This document shows positions 25,523-33,930 of a DNA stretch of 64,000 bases, piece after piece. Position 1 is the first letter of the stretch, and each line of letters begins with the position of its first letter. This stretch comes from Micromonospora marina. Lineage in GTDB: Bacteria; Actinomycetota; Actinomycetes; Mycobacteriales; Micromonosporaceae. Location of the stretch: the NCBI RefSeq assembly GCF_900091565.1, contig NZ_FMCV01000014.1, positions 1-64,000 on the forward strand. Reading direction: 5' to 3'. The position numbers and the translations under genes are program-made. The notes beneath the pieces are model-generated. The model searched no databases. It worked only from the letters and a program-made list of their open reading frames with translations, and was not told the DNA's origin.

Positions 25523-25629
25523 CCCCCGACCCTACCGACCCTACCGACCCTACCCACCCTTCCCGCCCCTCCCGCCCCTTCCCACCCCTCCCCGCCCACT
25601 CTCCCGCCTCGCCGCCCCTCCCCCCCTCC
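25523..25629 (-). other. G-rich leader upstream of the DUF885 gene
   Basis: On the coding (minus) strand this is an almost pure G/A/T tract made of repeated GGG runs with short loops, such as GGGTCGGTAGGGTCGGTAGG, ending right at the ATG. It has many more than four G-triplets and could fold as a G-quadruplex in DNA or mRNA. It could equally be slippage-prone simple sequence. Confidence 0.5.
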
Positions 25630-25633
25630 GCGT

Positions 25634-25690
25634 TGATCAAGGAGTTTGTGTCCTCGTCAGCGTCCAATCCCGACACAAACTCCTTGATCA
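25634..25690. repeat. perfect 19-bp inverted repeat, TTGATCAAGGAGTT family
   Basis: Arms TGATCAAGGAGTTTGTGTC (25634-25652) and its exact reverse complement (25672-25690) flank a 19-base loop. This is the best-preserved member of a family also seen at 3725, 17993 and 61456. There is no reading frame inside. Located in the 442-bp gap between the DUF885 gene and mazG. Confidence 0.85.
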
Positions 25691-25824
25691 CCGCTCGGAG
25701 TCGCCTGGAGGCGCGTGTCTCGACCGGGCCACCCCGTCCAGCACGGCGGGCGAGCGCCACGGCCCGGGCAGGCCGGAATGTGGACTGCATGTCTCGCGTG
25801 GCGGGAGACGGGCGGCCATCTGCG

Positions 25825-25895
25825 GCGATCTTGCACTTTGCGCCCGGGCGGATGGGCCATTCGCGACATCCACGGGGCAGCAAGTGCAAGATCGC
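25825..25895. repeat. inverted repeat, GCGATCTTGCAC family
   Basis: Arms GCGATCTTGCACTTT (25825-25839) and CAAGTGCAAGATCGC (25881-25895) pair at 14 of 15 positions around a 41-base loop. It lies about 70 bp downstream of mazG and may serve as its terminator. It is unrelated in sequence to the neighbouring TTGATCA element. Confidence 0.75.
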
Positions 25896-25964
25896 GGGCC
25901 GGGGTGGGCGCAGGCGGGCCTGGGGCGGGGTGCGGGGCGGCGTCGCGGGCGGGGGCGGCTTGGG

Positions 25965-26954
25965 TCAGGCGGGGTGGTCCGGGGTGGCGCGTTCGGCGGC
26001 TCGGACCGCTTCGGCGTACGCCAACGTGGCCCGCCGCAGCGCGGCCTCCGGATCGATACCGGCCTGCCGGGCGGCGGCGACAGTGGCCAACAGGCTCGCG
26101 CCGAGCCGGGCCTCCGGATCCACCTGCGACTCGGCCAGCGGGGGCGGCACGGCGAGGCCGACCCGGCCGGCCCGATCCAGGATCTTCGCGGCCAGCGAGA
26201 GCGCGGGCTGGCTCAGCGCGATGCCGTCGAGCACCGAGTCGCGGGTCTTCTCGGCCCGCTTGATCCGCTCCCAGTTCGCCTCGATCTCCTCGATCGAGCC
26301 GGCCGGCGCACCGGAGAACACGTGCGGGTTGCGCCGGACCATCTTGTCGACCAGGGTGCCCGCGACGTCGTCGACGGTCCAGCTCTCGCCCTCCGGCAGG
26401 TTCTCCGCCAGCCGGGCGTGCAGCAGCACCTGGAGCAGCACGTCGCCCAGTTCCTCGCGGAGCGCGTCGGTGTCGTCGGCGCTGATCGCGTCGTACGCCT
26501 CGTAGCACTCCTCCAGCAGGAAACCCGCCAGGGTGCGGTGGGTCTGCGCCCGCTTCCACGGATCGCCGCCCGGGGAGGCCAGCCGGTCCATCACCTCGAC
26601 CGCGTCGAGCAGCCGGGCACCGGGCGGATCCCACGAGCCGTACATCAGCTCCAGCTCGGCCAGGCCGGGCTCCCGGGCCAGCCGCAGCCCCAGCTCACGG
26701 GCCAGCGTCTCGTCGCCGGCCGGACCGGCCAGCCACACCGCCCCGCCGTGCGCCGACGCGGCGTCGAGCAGGGCCTGGGTCGCCCCCTCGGCCACCACGC
26801 CCACGTCGGCGCCGGCCGCCCGGACCGCCCGGGTCAGCTCGCTCTCCGCACCGGCGAGGACCGGCGCGGAGCGTACGGCGTCCCAGGCGGCCGAGGTCAG
26901 CAGGCCGGCGGGGAGCCGGGGTGAGGTGACGAGCAGGACGATGCGCGCGGTCAT
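25965..26954 (-). CDS. mazG: MazG family nucleoside triphosphate pyrophosphohydrolase
   Basis: 329 aa. The N-terminal 120 residues are a less conserved actinobacterial extension. The MazG domain has the metal-binding helices EECYE (148-152) and EELGD (167-171). The enzyme hydrolyses NTPs to NMP and pyrophosphate and helps clear aberrant nucleotides in mycobacterial relatives. The ATG at 26954 overlaps the stop of the upstream lipoprotein gene as ATGA, giving a two-gene operon with the SurA-like protein, just downstream of mfd. Confidence 0.92.
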   Translation of the reverse strand: MTARIVLLVTSPRLPAGLLTSAAWDAVRSAPVLAGAESELTRAVRAAGADVGVVAEGATQALLDAASAHGGAVWLAGPAGDETLARELGLRLAREPGLAELELMYGSWDPPGARLLDAVEVMDRLASPGGDPWKRAQTHRTLAGFLLEECYEAYDAISADDTDALREELGDVLLQVLLHARLAENLPEGESWTVDDVAGTLVDKMVRRNPHVFSGAPAGSIEEIEANWERIKRAEKTRDSVLDGIALSQPALSLAAKILDRAGRVGLAVPPPLAESQVDPEARLGASLLATVAAARQAGIDPEAALRRATLAYAEAVRAAERATPDHPA

Positions 26955-27721
26955 GCGGCTCCGGGAGCCGGCGAGTCACCGGCCGGCGCCTCCGGCGTCG
27001 AGATGTCGGTGACCGGGCCGTCCTGGTCGACGTACGGCAGGGAGTAGAAAACGAGCGACTGGCCGGTGTTGACCAGCGACGGCACACCGGTGACCCCGAA
27101 GCGCGGGTTGACGCGGACGTCCGACTTCTCGGCCTGCTCCTGAAGCGCGTTACTGAGGGCCGTGGCGCTACGCACGAAACCGGCCTCGCCGAACGCCTGC
27201 CGCACCTCGGCGACGCTCAGGCCCGGCTGGATCGCCCCGGTCTTCTCGATGGCACGGTAGACGGCCATCAGGGACTCGTCGCTGAGGTCGGCCGGAGGCA
27301 GGCTCTGCTGGAGCGTGGCGGAGAGGTCGACCCACTCACCCCACAGCTTCGTGTACTCGGTGGTCGCCGGCATGCGGAGCTGCTGCTGGAGCTGCTCCGG
27401 GGCGACCTCGTCGGTGACCTGGAGGCCCTTGTCGGCCGCCACACGCTTGCCCAGGTCGAGCGCGACCAGCAGGTTCAGCACGTCCTGCCGGGTCACCGGG
27501 GACCGCAGTTCCTCCGGCGACGGCGTCTGCGGGGCCTGGGTACGGACCGCGTCCGCGTACTGCCGCTGCGCGTCCTCGTAGATCGCGTCGACCCGGTCGA
27601 CGGAGTACCGGGTGTCGCCGACGTAGGCGGCGACGTCCGGGGCGGATCGGCCACAGGCGGCGAGAGAGAGCGCGGCGAGGGCCGCGACGCTGACGGCGAC
27701 GAGGGAACGGCGAGCACGCAT
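26951..27721 (-). CDS. SurA N-terminal domain-containing lipoprotein
   Basis: 256 aa. Signal peptide and lipobox LSLAAC at about residues 19-24 predict an exported lipid-anchored protein. The mature region begins with DVAAYVGDTRYSVDRVDAIY, a SurA/PrsA-type N-terminal chaperone segment, followed by a helical domain and a C-terminal Pro/Ala-rich tail. No parvulin catalytic domain is seen, so a chaperone-like role is more likely than prolyl isomerase. The chosen ATG 27721 gives a normal signal peptide; longer frames upstream come from the tandem repeat. Confidence 0.85.
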   Translation of the reverse strand: MRARRSLVAVSVAALAALSLAACGRSAPDVAAYVGDTRYSVDRVDAIYEDAQRQYADAVRTQAPQTPSPEELRSPVTRQDVLNLLVALDLGKRVAADKGLQVTDEVAPEQLQQQLRMPATTEYTKLWGEWVDLSATLQQSLPPADLSDESLMAVYRAIEKTGAIQPGLSVAEVRQAFGEAGFVRSATALSNALQEQAEKSDVRVNPRFGVTGVPSLVNTGQSLVFYSLPYVDQDGPVTDISTPEAPAGDSPAPGAA

Positions 27722-27788
27722 GAGGGTCACTCTCTCACGCCGAGTACCAGCCTGTGACTCCGCCCACCTCATCGCGCACTCACCGCTC

Positions 27789-27943
27789 GGCTGGCAACAC
27801 CGGCCAGCTCCTCGGGCTCGCCGGGTCACCTTCCGCTCGCCACTGCGGGGCTGGCAACACCGGCCAGCTCCTCGGGCTCGCCGGGTCACCTTCCGCTCGC
27901 CACTGCGGGGCTGGCAACACCGGCCAACTCCTCGGGCTTGCCG
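27789..27943. repeat. 60-bp tandem repeat copied from the 3' end of mfd
   Basis: A unit beginning GGCTGGCAACACCGGCC recurs at exact 60-base spacing (near 27789, 27849 and 27909). The right-most copy is the end of the mfd coding region (codons for KPEELAGVASPAVASGR and the stop). The copies to its left are duplicates of that end lying beyond the stop codon. Two nearly complete units and one partial unit are present, with two base differences between the coding copy and its neighbour. Confidence 0.9.
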
Positions 27944-30900
27944 AGAACGTCGGCCAGGAGTTGCCCGCACCACTCCAGCAACGCCTGGTCGCGCAGCGGC
28001 TCGCCGCCGATCCGCCGGGTGCTCGGCCGGGGCACGCTGACCTGGTCGAGCGCCTGCTTGTAGACCGAGTCCGGGTGGTACCGCTTGAGCCGCATCTGCT
28101 TCGAGTCGGGCAGCGGCAGCGGGCCGAACCGGATGTGCTTGCCCTGCATCGACACGTCGGTCAGCCCGTAGCGGCGGGCCAGCAGCCGGAACCGCGCCAC
28201 CGCGACCAGGTTCTGCACCGGCGCGGGCGGCTCGCCGTACCGGTCGGTCATCTCGGCGACCACCTCGCGCAGGCGTTCGGAGTCGCGGGCCTCGGCGAGC
28301 TTGCGGTACATCTCCAGACGCAGCCGCTCCACCGACACGTAGTCGTGCGGCAGGTGCGCGTCGATCGGCAGATCAATACGGACCTCCGCCGCCATATCGC
28401 CAGACTCCGCGCTCTCCCCCTTGAAGGCGGACACCGCCTCGCCGACCATCCGCACGTACAGGTCGAAGCCGACGCCCTCGATGTGGCCGGACTGCTCGCC
28501 GCCGAGCAGGTTGCCGGCGCCGCGGATCTCCAGGTCCTTCATCGCCACGTACATGCCCGCGCCGAGTTCGGTGTGCTGGGCGATGGTGGCGAGCCGCTCG
28601 TGCGCGTTCTCGGTGAGCGGCTTCTCCGGCGGGTAGAGGAAGTACGCGTACGCCCGCTCCCGGCCCCGGCCGACCCGGCCGCGGATCTGGTGCAGCTGGG
28701 CCAGGCCGAGCAGGTCGGCCCGCTCCACGATGAGCGTGTTGGCGTTCGGGATGTCGATGCCTGATTCGACGATCGTGGTGCAGACCAGGACGTCGAACTC
28801 CTTCTCCCAGAAGCCGACCATCACCTTCTCCAGCGCCTCCTCGCCCATCTGGCCGTGCGCCACCGCGACCCGGGCCTCCGGCACCAGCTCCCGCAGCCTG
28901 CGGGCCGTCTTCTCGATCGACTCGACCCGGTTGTGCAGGTAGAAGACCTGGCCGTCGCGCAGCAGCTCACGGTGGATGGAGGCGGCCACCTGCCGGTCGT
29001 CGTACGCGCCGACGAACGTGAGCACCGGGTGCCGCTCCTCCGGCGGGGTGGCGATGGTGGACATCTCCCGGATGCCGGTGATCGCCATCTCCAGCGTGCG
29101 CGGGATCGGGGTGGCCGACATGGCGAGCACGTCGACCGAGGCGCGCAGCGTCTTCAGGTGCTCCTTGTGCTCGACGCCGAACCGCTGCTCCTCGTCGATG
29201 ATCACCAGCCCGAGGGACTTGAACCGGGTGGACGCCTGGAGCAGCCGGTGGGTGCCGATGACGATGTCGACGGTGCCGGCGGCGGCCATCTCCAGCGTCT
29301 GCTCGGTCTCCTTCGGCGTCTGGAACCGGGACAGCTGCCGGATCGACACCGGGAACTGGCTCATCCGCTCGGCGAACGTGTTGTAGTGCTGCTGCACCAG
29401 CAGCGTGGTCGGCACCAGCACGGCCACCTGCTTGCCGTCCTGCACCGCCTTGAACGCCGCCCGGACCGCGATCTCGGTCTTGCCGTAGCCCACGTCGCCG
29501 CAGATCAGCCGGTCCATCGGGACGGTCTGCTCCATGTCCCGCTTGACCTCCTCGATGGCGGCCAGCTGGTCGGGCGTCTCCTGCCAGGGGAACGCGTCCT
29601 CCAGCTCCCGCTGCCACGGGGTGTCGGGGCCGAAGTTGTGCCCCTTCGACGCCTTGCGCGCGGCGTAGAGCTGGATGAGCTGCGCGGCGATCTCACGGAC
29701 CGCCTTGCGGGCCCGGGCCTTGGACTTCTGCCAGTCCGAGCCGCCCATCTTGTGCAGCGTGGGCTGCTCGCCGCCGACGTAGCGGGAGAGCTGGTCGAGC
29801 TGGTCGGTGGGGACGAACAGGCGGTCGCCGGGCTGGCCGCGCTTGCTCGGCGCGTACTCGATGACCAGGTATTCGCGGCTCGCACCGTTGACCGTGCGCT
29901 GCACCAGCTCGACGTACCGGCCGATGCCGTGCTGCTCGTGCACCACGTGGTCGCCGGCCTTCAGCTCCAGCGGGTCGATGGTGTTGCGCCGCCGGCTGGG
30001 CATCTTGCGCATGTCGCGGGTGGAGGTGCCCCGGCCACCGGTGACGTCGTTGCCGGTGAGCAGCACGAACTTCGACGCCTCGTCGACGAAACCGGCGGTC
30101 AGGCAGCCGCACGACACGAGCAGTTCGCCAGGTGCGGGCGCGGTGGGCACCTCCTCGGTGAGCCGCGCACCGAGCCCGGCGTCGCGGAGCACCTCGACGG
30201 CCCGCTGGGCGGGGCCGTGCCCCTCGAACACGAGCGCGATCGACCAGCCCTCACCGGCCCAGCGCAACAGGTCGTCGACCACCCGGGCGGTCTCGCCGTG
30301 GTAGAGCGGAGCCGGCTGGGCGGCAAGGCTCACCGCGATGGCGTCGTCGGGGGTGACGTCGACAGCGGCCGGCTCGTCCTCCCAGGGCTGCCGGGCCGGT
30401 GCCGCGTCCGCCTCGACCAGGCCGAACGGCGCGAGCGTCCACCAGGGCTGGCGCAGGGCGCGGGCCGCCGTGCGTACCTCGGCCAGGGTCTTGAAGGCGG
30501 CGGCGCCGAGGTCGACCGGGGCCTGGCCGCCGACGGCGGCCGCGGCCCAGCTGGCCTGGAGGAACTCCTCCGAGGTACGGACCAGGTCGTGCGCGCGGGT
30601 GCGGATGCGCTCGGGGTCGCAGAGGAGTACGTGGGTGCCGGCCGGCATGCAGTCGATGAGCAGTTCCAGCGCGTCGGCACCGATCAGGGCGGGGGCCAGT
30701 GACTCCATGCCCTCGACCGGGATGCCCTCGGCCAGCTTGTCCAGGATCTCGGCCAGCTCGGGGTGCTCGGCGGCGAGCGCGGCGGCCCGCTCCCGCACCG
30801 CCGGGGTCAGCAGCAACTCCCGGCACGGCGGCGCCCAGAGCTGCGCTACGCCCTCGATGGTGCGCTGGTCCGCTACCGCGAACGTGCGGATCTCCTCCAC

Positions 30901-31551
30901 CTCGTCGCCCCAGAACTCGACCCGGGACGGGTGCTCGTCGGTGGGCGGGAAGACGTCCAGGATGCCGCCGCGTACCGCGAACTCGCCGCGCTTGGTGACC
31001 AGGTCGACCCGGGCGTACGCCATGTCGGTGAGCCGGCGGGCGACGTCCTCCAGGTCGGCCTCGTCCCCGGCGGCGAGCTGCACCGGTTCCAGGTCGCCGA
31101 GGCCCTTGAGCTGCGGCTGGAGCAGTGACCGGACCGGCGCGACGACGACCCGCAGCGGCCCGGTGCGGCCGTGCGCGTCGGCGGCGTCCGGGTGGGCGAG
31201 CCGGCGCAGCACGGCGAGGCGCCGCCCGACCGTGTCGGAGCGGGGCGACAGGCGCTCGTGCGGCAGCGTCTCCCAGGACGGGAAGACCGCCACCTGCTCC
31301 GGCGGCAGCAGGCTGCCCAGCGCGGAGGCCAGGTCGTCGGCCTCGCGGGTGGTGGCGGTGACCGCGAGCACCGGGCGGCCCGCGCCGCCGGCCGGCTCGT
31401 CGGCGGCGACGGCTGCGACCGCGAACGGGCGCAGCGCGGCCGGGGCGGTCAGGTCGAGCCCGTCGACCTGTGCGGCACCGGAGCGCGCCAGGTCACGCGC
31501 CCGGGCCAGCCCCGGGTCGGCCAGGGCGGCGGAGAAGAGGCCGGTGAGCAT
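27886..31551 (-). CDS. mfd: transcription-repair coupling factor
   Basis: 1221 aa, normal length. It displaces stalled RNA polymerase and recruits the UvrABC repair proteins. UvrB-like N-terminal domains come first. The RNA-polymerase-interaction domain around residue 530 (ELKAGDHVVHEQHGIGRYVE) follows. The superfamily 2 helicase core has Walker A GDVGYGKTE near 680 and the DEEQ box IDEEQRFG near 785. The C-terminal TRCF domain completes it. The last 16 codons plus stop coincide with the 60-bp tandem repeat, so the exact C-terminus may vary between strains. Confidence 0.97.
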   Translation of the reverse strand: MLTGLFSAALADPGLARARDLARSGAAQVDGLDLTAPAALRPFAVAAVAADEPAGGAGRPVLAVTATTREADDLASALGSLLPPEQVAVFPSWETLPHERLSPRSDTVGRRLAVLRRLAHPDAADAHGRTGPLRVVVAPVRSLLQPQLKGLGDLEPVQLAAGDEADLEDVARRLTDMAYARVDLVTKRGEFAVRGGILDVFPPTDEHPSRVEFWGDEVEEIRTFAVADQRTIEGVAQLWAPPCRELLLTPAVRERAAALAAEHPELAEILDKLAEGIPVEGMESLAPALIGADALELLIDCMPAGTHVLLCDPERIRTRAHDLVRTSEEFLQASWAAAAVGGQAPVDLGAAAFKTLAEVRTAARALRQPWWTLAPFGLVEADAAPARQPWEDEPAAVDVTPDDAIAVSLAAQPAPLYHGETARVVDDLLRWAGEGWSIALVFEGHGPAQRAVEVLRDAGLGARLTEEVPTAPAPGELLVSCGCLTAGFVDEASKFVLLTGNDVTGGRGTSTRDMRKMPSRRRNTIDPLELKAGDHVVHEQHGIGRYVELVQRTVNGASREYLVIEYAPSKRGQPGDRLFVPTDQLDQLSRYVGGEQPTLHKMGGSDWQKSKARARKAVREIAAQLIQLYAARKASKGHNFGPDTPWQRELEDAFPWQETPDQLAAIEEVKRDMEQTVPMDRLICGDVGYGKTEIAVRAAFKAVQDGKQVAVLVPTTLLVQQHYNTFAERMSQFPVSIRQLSRFQTPKETEQTLEMAAAGTVDIVIGTHRLLQASTRFKSLGLVIIDEEQRFGVEHKEHLKTLRASVDVLAMSATPIPRTLEMAITGIREMSTIATPPEERHPVLTFVGAYDDRQVAASIHRELLRDGQVFYLHNRVESIEKTARRLRELVPEARVAVAHGQMGEEALEKVMVGFWEKEFDVLVCTTIVESGIDIPNANTLIVERADLLGLAQLHQIRGRVGRGRERAYAYFLYPPEKPLTENAHERLATIAQHTELGAGMYVAMKDLEIRGAGNLLGGEQSGHIEGVGFDLYVRMVGEAVSAFKGESAESGDMAAEVRIDLPIDAHLPHDYVSVERLRLEMYRKLAEARDSERLREVVAEMTDRYGEPPAPVQNLVAVARFRLLARRYGLTDVSMQGKHIRFGPLPLPDSKQMRLKRYHPDSVYKQALDQVSVPRPSTRRIGGEPLRDQALLEWCGQLLADVLGKPEELAGVASPAVASGR

Positions 31552-31706
31552 CAGTGATCACTTCCAGCGGATCGACACACGACGACGACCCCGCGTCCAG
31601 CCGGACGGGGGGTGCACCGTTCGAGCCTATCCCCCTCCACCGACGAACCGGGCCCACCCGATCTTCGATCTTGACCGGCCGCGACCGGACGTGGTGCGGT
31701 GGACGG

Positions 31707-32615
31707 ATGGTCGAGTATCGGACGGTCTTCGACGCGGAGGTGGTTTTTACCAACGGCGGCGGTCTGCGCACTGACGGGTTCCGGCTGGACGTGCCGCACC
31801 CGGACGTCACCGACGACGAGGTGGCCGCACTGCTGGTCCGGCACCTCGGGCTGCTCATGGTCGGCGAGGTACGGATCACCAACCGGACCGTCGTCGAGGA
31901 GCCGCACAAGGGCGGGCGCGGCGTCGAGCCCCCGGCCTCCGGCGGCCGGCGGCTGGTCGAGCTGAGTCACGTGATCACCGACGGGATGGTCACGCTGCCC
32001 GGCTGGCCCGCTCCGAAGGTCACCGAGTGGCTGACCCGGGAGGCGTCCCGGGGGCGGTACGCGCCGGGTGTCGAGTTCCACGTCGCGCGGATCGACATGA
32101 TCGCCAACACCGGCACGTACGTGGACACGCCGTCGCACCGCTTCGCCGACGGCCCGGACCTGACCGGGGTGCCGCTGGACCGCCTCGCCGACCTGCCCGG
32201 CCTGGTGGTACGCGTGCCGGCCGGCACCCGGGCGGTGGACCGGCTGATGCTCGCCCCGTACGACGTGGCCGGGTGCGCGGTGCTGCTGCACACCGGCTGG
32301 GACGCGCGTTTCGGCACCGACGCGTACGCCGCTGCGGAGGCGCCCTACCTGACCGGTGACGGCGCGCAGTGGCTGGTCGAGTCGGGCGCGGCGCTCGTCG
32401 GCATCGACTCGATCAACATCGACGACATGACTCCGGCCGCAGCGGGTCAGCGCCCGGCGCACACCGGTCTGCTGGCCGCCGGGGTGCCGATCGTGGAGCA
32501 CCTGACCGGCCTGGACGCGCTGCCCCCGACCGGCTTCCGGTTCACCGCCGCCCCGCCGCGGGTCGCCGGAATGGGCACGTTCCCGGTCCGCGCCTTCGCG
32601 ATCGTCGACGCCTGA
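31707..32615 (+). CDS. cyclase/kynurenine-formamidase-like protein with a fused N-terminal domain
   Basis: 302 aa. Residues 82-302 form a cyclase-family domain (metal-dependent amidohydrolase fold) starting RLVELSHVITDGM. The usual HxGTHxDxPxH metal motif reads NTGTYVDTPSH at 134-144, so two of the expected histidines are replaced. Residues 1-68 form a separate conserved-looking unit (VVFTNGGGLRTDGFRLDVP ... LGLLMVGEVRITNR ... EEPHKG) that I do not recognise as a named domain. The ATG 31707 is the first that gives this N-terminus. The substrate is unknown. Confidence 0.8.
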   Translation: MVEYRTVFDAEVVFTNGGGLRTDGFRLDVPHPDVTDDEVAALLVRHLGLLMVGEVRITNRTVVEEPHKGGRGVEPPASGGRRLVELSHVITDGMVTLPGWPAPKVTEWLTREASRGRYAPGVEFHVARIDMIANTGTYVDTPSHRFADGPDLTGVPLDRLADLPGLVVRVPAGTRAVDRLMLAPYDVAGCAVLLHTGWDARFGTDAYAAAEAPYLTGDGAQWLVESGAALVGIDSINIDDMTPAAAGQRPAHTGLLAAGVPIVEHLTGLDALPPTGFRFTAAPPRVAGMGTFPVRAFAIVDA

Positions 32616-32653
32616 GCCGCGCCGCCGCCAACCGCCGCCCGCCAAGCGCCGGC

Positions 32654-32775
32654 TGGAACGCCACGGGTGCCAAAAGGGCGCTGAGACACCCATAGCGTTC
32701 CACTGACCGGCACTTTGACGCGTGAGTGGAACGGCATGGGTGGCAAACGGGGACGTAGACACCCAAGGCGTTCCA
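32654..32775. repeat. two tandem inverted repeats, GGAACGCC/GGGTG family
   Basis: Two 49-bp hairpins of the same design lie 73 bp apart: 32654-32702 and 32727-32775. Each has arms starting TGGAACG and ending CGTTCCA, with inner GGGTG/CACCC pairs. They fill the gap between the convergent cyclase and S66 peptidase genes and may terminate both. The two copies are similar but not identical in their loops. Confidence 0.8.
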
Positions 32776-32805
32776 CCGAGCGGCGGGGTGAGGGGTGGGG
32801 GCGGG

Positions 32806-33846
32806 TCAGTAGCGGACGGCGATGCGGCGCTCTACCGCGTCCACCCGGATCTCGCCGCCGTACGGGATGATCAGCTGGGGGTCGGTGTGGCCCAGGTCGA
32901 CGTCGAAGACCACCACCGGGTCGTCGGTGTACGGCCCGATCGCCCGCAGGATCGCCTCCCGCTGGTCGGCGGCCCAGGTCAGCCGCTGCGCGACCGAGTG
33001 CGGCCGGTCGAAGTCCCACGCCTTCGGGCGGCCCACCACGATCGCGGGGAAGCCGGCGAGCAGCCCGCGCTCGCCCAGGTTGCGCATGATCCGGAAGACC
33101 TCCCCGGCCGGCGGCATCTCCTGCGAGGTCTCGACGACCAGCACCGAGCCGGCCAGCTCGGCGGCGGACGGCACCCGGTCGACCGCCGCCAGCCAGTGCA
33201 GGATCTCCAGGTTGCCGCCCCAGGTTCGGCCCTGCACCACCCGGGCCGGGCCGTGCCAGCGCCAGCCCTCGGACGGGTACATCGGCGGCTCCTCGACCAG
33301 CGTGGCCGGGTCACGCCAGTCGCACGGCTCGTCGCCCCACTCGGGGGCGGCGGTCAGCTCGTACCAGCCGGTGGTGAACAGCGCGGCGCGCAGCGAGTCG
33401 AGCGTGAGCGGGTGCGGTCTGCCGGAGCGCCCGAGGTGCACCAGCACGGACCCGCCGTGGTAGCCGACGACGCCCAGCCGGTAGAGGTGGTTGAGCACGT
33501 TCGTGTTGTCCGAGTAGCCGAAGTACGGCTTCGGGTTGGCCCGCAGCACGTCGTCGTCCAGGTGCGGGGTGACGGTGATCAGGTCGTCCCCGCCGACGGT
33601 GGCCAGCACCGCGGTGATCGTCGGGTCGGCGAACGCGGCGGTCAGGTCACGCGCCCGGTCGCGCGGGTCGGCGCCCATGACCCGGGTGGTCGGATACTCC
33701 ACCGGTTCCAGCCCCAGCTCGTCGCGGAGCCGGCGCAGCCCCAGCTCGTACACGTGGGGGAAGAGACCCGGCAGGCCGGCGGAGGGCGAGACAACCGCGA
33801 CCCGGTCGCCCGGCTGCGGTTTGGCGGGATAGACAGGCACCGTCAT
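32806..33846 (-). CDS. S66 family peptidase (LD-carboxypeptidase-like)
   Basis: 346 aa serine peptidase of the S66 fold, a family that includes murein LD-carboxypeptidases and the self-immunity protein MccF. The Ser-Glu-His triad is visible: Ser112 in GYSDNT, Glu in WGGNLEIL (about 213) and His in DLGHTDPQ (about 322). No signal peptide is seen, so it acts in the cytoplasm, where muropeptide recycling is plausible. The gene is divergent from the DUF3533-like membrane protein. Confidence 0.9.
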   Translation of the reverse strand: MTVPVYPAKPQPGDRVAVVSPSAGLPGLFPHVYELGLRRLRDELGLEPVEYPTTRVMGADPRDRARDLTAAFADPTITAVLATVGGDDLITVTPHLDDDVLRANPKPYFGYSDNTNVLNHLYRLGVVGYHGGSVLVHLGRSGRPHPLTLDSLRAALFTTGWYELTAAPEWGDEPCDWRDPATLVEEPPMYPSEGWRWHGPARVVQGRTWGGNLEILHWLAAVDRVPSAAELAGSVLVVETSQEMPPAGEVFRIMRNLGERGLLAGFPAIVVGRPKAWDFDRPHSVAQRLTWAADQREAILRAIGPYTDDPVVVFDVDLGHTDPQLIIPYGGEIRVDAVERRIAVRY

Positions 33847-33930
33847 GGCCCGACGCTATCGGCCCGGGCCAGCGGTTTTCGCCCGACGAAACCACACGAG
33901 CCGGGCATATGCCCGCAATAGGCTGAGCCC

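Noticed and set aside
27789..27943. Possible CRISPR array because of regular 60-bp spacing
   Set aside because: There are no variable spacers; the whole 60-bp unit repeats and matches the mfd 3' end, so it is a tandem duplication.
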